The translations under genes and the position numbers were made by a program. This document shows positions 60,502-64,000 of a stretch of DNA of 64,000 bases, in pieces. Below the pieces are notes generated by a model. The model did no database searches, was not told the origin of the DNA, and saw only the letters and a list, made by a program, of their open reading frames with translations. The stretch is from Whitmania pigra (lineage: Eukaryota; Annelida; Clitellata; Hirudinida; Haemopidae). The number at the start of each line of letters is the position of its first letter. Within the stretch, counting starts at the first letter, position 1. Location of the stretch: NCBI GenBank assembly GCA_021613335.1, contig JAJTWR010000236.1, positions 1,748,501-1,812,500 on the forward strand, in the 5' to 3' direction.

Positions 60502-62770
60502 GTTATTGTTATTATTATTATTATTATTATTGTTATTATTATTATTATTATATTATTATTATTATTATTATTGTTATTATTATTATTATTATCATCATCA
60601 TTATTATTATTATATTATTATTATTACGAGTTTAATTATCGTGATATTGTATTACAATATAATTATGATGTTACGGTGATTGTAATATGACGTTACAAAA
60701 TAGTATAATAATATGTTTATAATTTTTAAAAAATAATTTCATTTTTATCTGCTTCCTCACCATCACCTCACTAACCTTATGAATGAATGAATGGCTGGTT
60801 CATGTCGGATTAAAACAACGATTACTATTTAATAAAATGTTTAATTCAAAAACAAACAAAAATCAAATGCAATTAATTCACGTTAATTGTAATTAACTAT
60901 TGATCGTCATACTTCAACTGTTGATTATTACATTATTAAATAAAAAAAAATTTTAAGCTTAAAAACACAACAGGAACATGCTGCTGTAATAATAATAATA
61001 ATAATAATGAAAATCTGATCGGACAAGTAATGACCATAAGACTACTCAAGTTACTCACAACATTACAACCTCAACGAGTAATGACGTAAAGATGATGGTT
61101 CGTGTAAATTTACATTAGGCAGAGTTAACAATGCCGGGCGTGAAAAGTGAACAGGACATGCATCCCTGCTACCTGCAAAACACGATGTAGAAGATCATCG
61201 CGTGTCTGTCCACACTGACTTCTCTTTTTCCGGGGTGTCACCTTTAAACCCCAGCATCCCATCCGTCCATCCATCCATCCGTCCGTCCGTTATTTCTGCT
61301 CTTTTTTTGACCTCTGCCTCTGTCGTGTTGTTCGTCTCCCTCTTTTGACTGCTCCGTGTCTCTCTGCGTCTCTCTGGATGTCATTCTTTCTGTTGACATT
61401 GTGTCCTAAATGTCATAGACTAGCCGTCGATTCTTATCTTCAGGTTTGTCTCTGTCAATCTAGGCGTTGCTTTTGAAGAAAAAAAAATATTTTAATTTTT
61501 TTTATTTTACTTGGGGTTAAAAAATATTGAGCGTAAAATTTTTAATTCACGTAGACTTCACAAGCAGAGAGTGTCCCCCTTTTCAAAGGCAGTGTCTTCG
61601 GGTGCGAAAAACTTCTACAAAGACATATTTTTTCTTGCAAACGATATTTCTGTACCCACGGGTTTTGGTTGAGCAAAAAAAAAATATAAGAAAAATAAAA
61701 ATAAATCATCAAGATAAGAAAAGAATTTCTTATCATTATTATTATTATCATTATAAATATTATTATCAGCATTATCATTATCATTATAATCATTATTATC
61801 ACTATAATTATCATTAAATTTTTTTTGTAAATCACGACTTTTTTAATTTAATTCTTAAATTTCGACTCTCTGTATCTATCTATCTATCTATCTCAAAATT
61901 CATTTGATCTTTTGACTGATTTGATTAAATAATTATTTCTCTTCAAAATGACAATCAAACCGCATTGACCTTGAAACAATAAGCATACAAATCACAATCA
62001 CGCTTTATTAGAGAATCTCTCTTTTCGCAAATTATTAAAAAAAAATATATAAACTAAAAAAAAATGGCCATAAATTAGAGACTGATGAATTAAGTTGGAG
62101 ATAATTGATACTCATCACGTCAAAAAACCTCACGTTGTGGATTGAACCCGTTCACCTCTTTTTTCCCCGCTTTTTTTCGTGAACAATTGTTTTGCCAAAA
62201 TTTGTTAGAATTTCCTTGATTTATTCTCCACAGAAAAGAGTCTTAATTTGCCTTCTGTTGCGTATTTCGCTGGAAATCGTTCCACTGAGTGATGACCCGG
62301 AGGAAGGGCTGGGCTTGTTTTGAACTTCTTTTGCTCTACTTTTTTTTATAATTTTTAGTTTCAAAAACAAAAAAATAAAAATGAAATTTGAAAAAAAAAT
62401 TGGCAAAAACCGAAACTAAGAGACAAAAATTGTTTGCAACGAGTAAATGATGATTAAGTAGTGACTGATAAGCGATAAACATTGTCTCCGAGTGACTAAA
62501 GCGAGGATTTCAAAGCAGCCACTACGTCAACAACTTCATCAGCTTCAACGACAGCAACCACTTGAACCACTCGAACTTCTATAGCTGCTATCATCCTCAC
62601 CATCTCCTGTTTCTCCACAGAGCATCACTCAGAAAATCCAGAGACTGACAAATAACTGCCGATATCATCTCCTACAAGATTCCCTTTGTTTCGCTCTTGG
62701 AGCTTTGTTCAAAACAGACTCAATCTGTGAAAGCAAATTGCAAACGCATGCGGTTCGAAATAGGGAAAGG
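59900..62770. other. Gene-poor region with simple repeats
   Basis: No gene seen. Simple repeats: (ATT)n at 60446-60626, ATCC/GTCC at 61258-61290, ATT/ATC at 61730-61816, CTAT at 61872-61893. Confidence 0.6.
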
Positions 62771-62823
62771 CCGTGGATGGTAGCTACGTAAAGATGGATG
62801 GAGGGAATGAGGGAGGAGAGATA

Positions 62824-63023
62824 GAGGGATGGATGAATGGATGGATGGATGGATGGTTGGATGGATGGTTGGTTGGATGGATGGATGGATGGATGGATGG
62901 ATGGATGGATGGATGGAAGGATGGATGGATGGATGGATGGATGGATGATGGATGGATGGATGGATGGATGGATGGATGGATGATGGATGGATGGACGGAC
63001 GGACGGACGGACGGACGGACGGA
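62824..63023. repeat. (ATGG)n tetranucleotide repeat
   Basis: About 200 bp of GGAT repeat turning into GGAC at 62993-63020. The long Gly-Trp-Met-Asp open frame (62773-63174) comes from the repeat. Confidence 0.95.
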
Positions 63024-63179
63024 TGGATTTATGCGTGCCTGGAAAGTTGATGCTTATTTAAGAGCAAGTGAAGTAAACTTAGAATCTATTCAGGACGATC
63101 GATGTAACGCAACAAATCCAATCGTAAATGAACTGAAACCTCACCTCGTCCATATTTCATTCCAGCCTTCCTAGTCGGC

Positions 63180-64000
63180 CTCTGAAGATGAAATAGCTTT
63201 TCCTCGTATTTGTAACTTGTTATTGTTTTGCGCAACAACCTGCGCTACCAGGAATCCATCTTTCCCATTTCGGCTTAAAGACATTCAGCATCTTTCCATG
63301 CATCTTCCCTTCTTCCTTAATTCCTTCTTTCCTTCCATCCATCAATCAACATCCAGAAACCATGTCAGCACTCGAAGGAGAACGAGATAACGATGAAATC
63401 GTAAACAGATCTCGTCCCTCTTAGACTTGAGGGTACGATAAGACGATTTCTAACTACTTATCCCCACGCGGTCTAATCTTGAGGGGGGGGTCAGGATTAC
63501 GACCAAATAAATGCTTTGGTTGTATGTTTAGTATTGCATTTAGGTTTTTGTTTCGACCTATCGTATCGCCTATTTTATTGACTTATTAGTGGATTGTAGG
63601 GGCGTCATAATGTGTTGCTTTAGTCTAGTGTTTATCTTTTTGTCGTGACTTTATTGGGGAATCCTGGGTAAGTTCTGAACTTTAATTCACTGCAAATCGA
63701 ACTTGTGTTGGAAAATGGAGACTTGTTTAGTGGATTTGGGCGGTGAAGAATTGTTTAGAATTTTGAATTACATTCTCATGAGAAAAAAAGGAAGAAATTC
63801 ATAAATTGTGATGATGATATTATCATTCAATATTATTATTATTATTATTATTATTAATCATAATAACATTATTATTGATGTCTTTGCACTCTATGTTATT
63901 TGTAAATAAGCAAAGATAAACCCATGCAAAATCACTTTTTTTACCCGAAAAGTTTAAACACCAATTGCTAATGCATTTAATGCTATAATTATTGTATAAT
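63180..64000. other. Intergenic, nothing recognised
   Basis: A short CTTCCTTCC run near 63307-63340, a G run near 63483-63490 and an ATT run at 63830-63855. No gene, RNA or element is recognised. Confidence 0.5.

Noticed and set aside
62773..63174. 133-residue Gly-Trp-Met-Asp open frame
   Set aside because: Produced by the ATGG repeat.

Overview
This is nuclear DNA from an AT-rich, intron-bearing animal that builds cilia or basal bodies. Evidence: spliced genes with GT-AG and a few GC-AG introns, a CEP164 orthologue, a peroxisomal SCPx thiolase fusion, U4 snRNA genes, tRNA-headed SINEs, non-LTR retrotransposon ends, a Ty3/gypsy LTR element and very abundant (ATT)n microsatellite. The species cannot be fixed from the sequence; a marine or freshwater invertebrate is likely.

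Layout. (1) 1-21.2 kb is a repeat-rich small-nuclear-RNA cluster with no host protein gene recognised. It holds six U4 snRNA copies on the minus strand, a 5' fragment of U2, and seven full copies plus one truncated copy of a plus-strand unit. That unit looks like a tiny Sm-class RNA gene: conserved promoter, then a 25-30 nt hypervariable segment, an Sm-like site and a GC hairpin. A 3.3 kb Ty3/gypsy element with identical LTRs sits at 5150-8467, and a second copy of the same host repeat near 14430 preserves the empty insertion site. (2) 21.7-34.7 kb, plus strand: CEP164. I could model 30 exons that stay in phase throughout and give about 1117 residues with a WW domain, coiled coils and the conserved C-terminal motif. 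(3) 35.7-39.1 kb, minus strand: a 13-exon gene for a 508-residue helical protein I do not recognise, with decayed duplicates of its early exons upstream and a non-LTR retrotransposon remnant. (4) 41.2-43.9 kb, plus: dolichyl-diphosphate phosphatase (DOLPP1), 7 exons, 228 residues. (5) 45.0-54.9 kb, minus: SCPx/SCP2, 18 exons, 531 residues, ending in the peroxisomal signal AKL. Its 3.5 kb intron 14 carries an array of repeats with a CTCF-like motif. (6) 57.3-58.8 kb, plus: a divergent alpha-tubulin whose start-codon exon I could not find. (7) 58.8-64 kb: no recognised gene, mostly microsatellite and tetranucleotide repeats.

The protein genes share no pathway. CEP164 (distal appendages of the mother centriole) and alpha-tubulin both concern cilia and microtubules, DOLPP1 serves N-glycosylation in the ER, and SCPx serves peroxisomal lipid oxidation. 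The region most likely to hold something undescribed is the 1-21 kb cluster. There, Sm-RNA-like genes share a promoter motif with U4 but differ from each other almost only at the predicted RNA 5' end. Exon models were read by eye from splice sites, phase and family resemblance; no alignment or RNA data were available.
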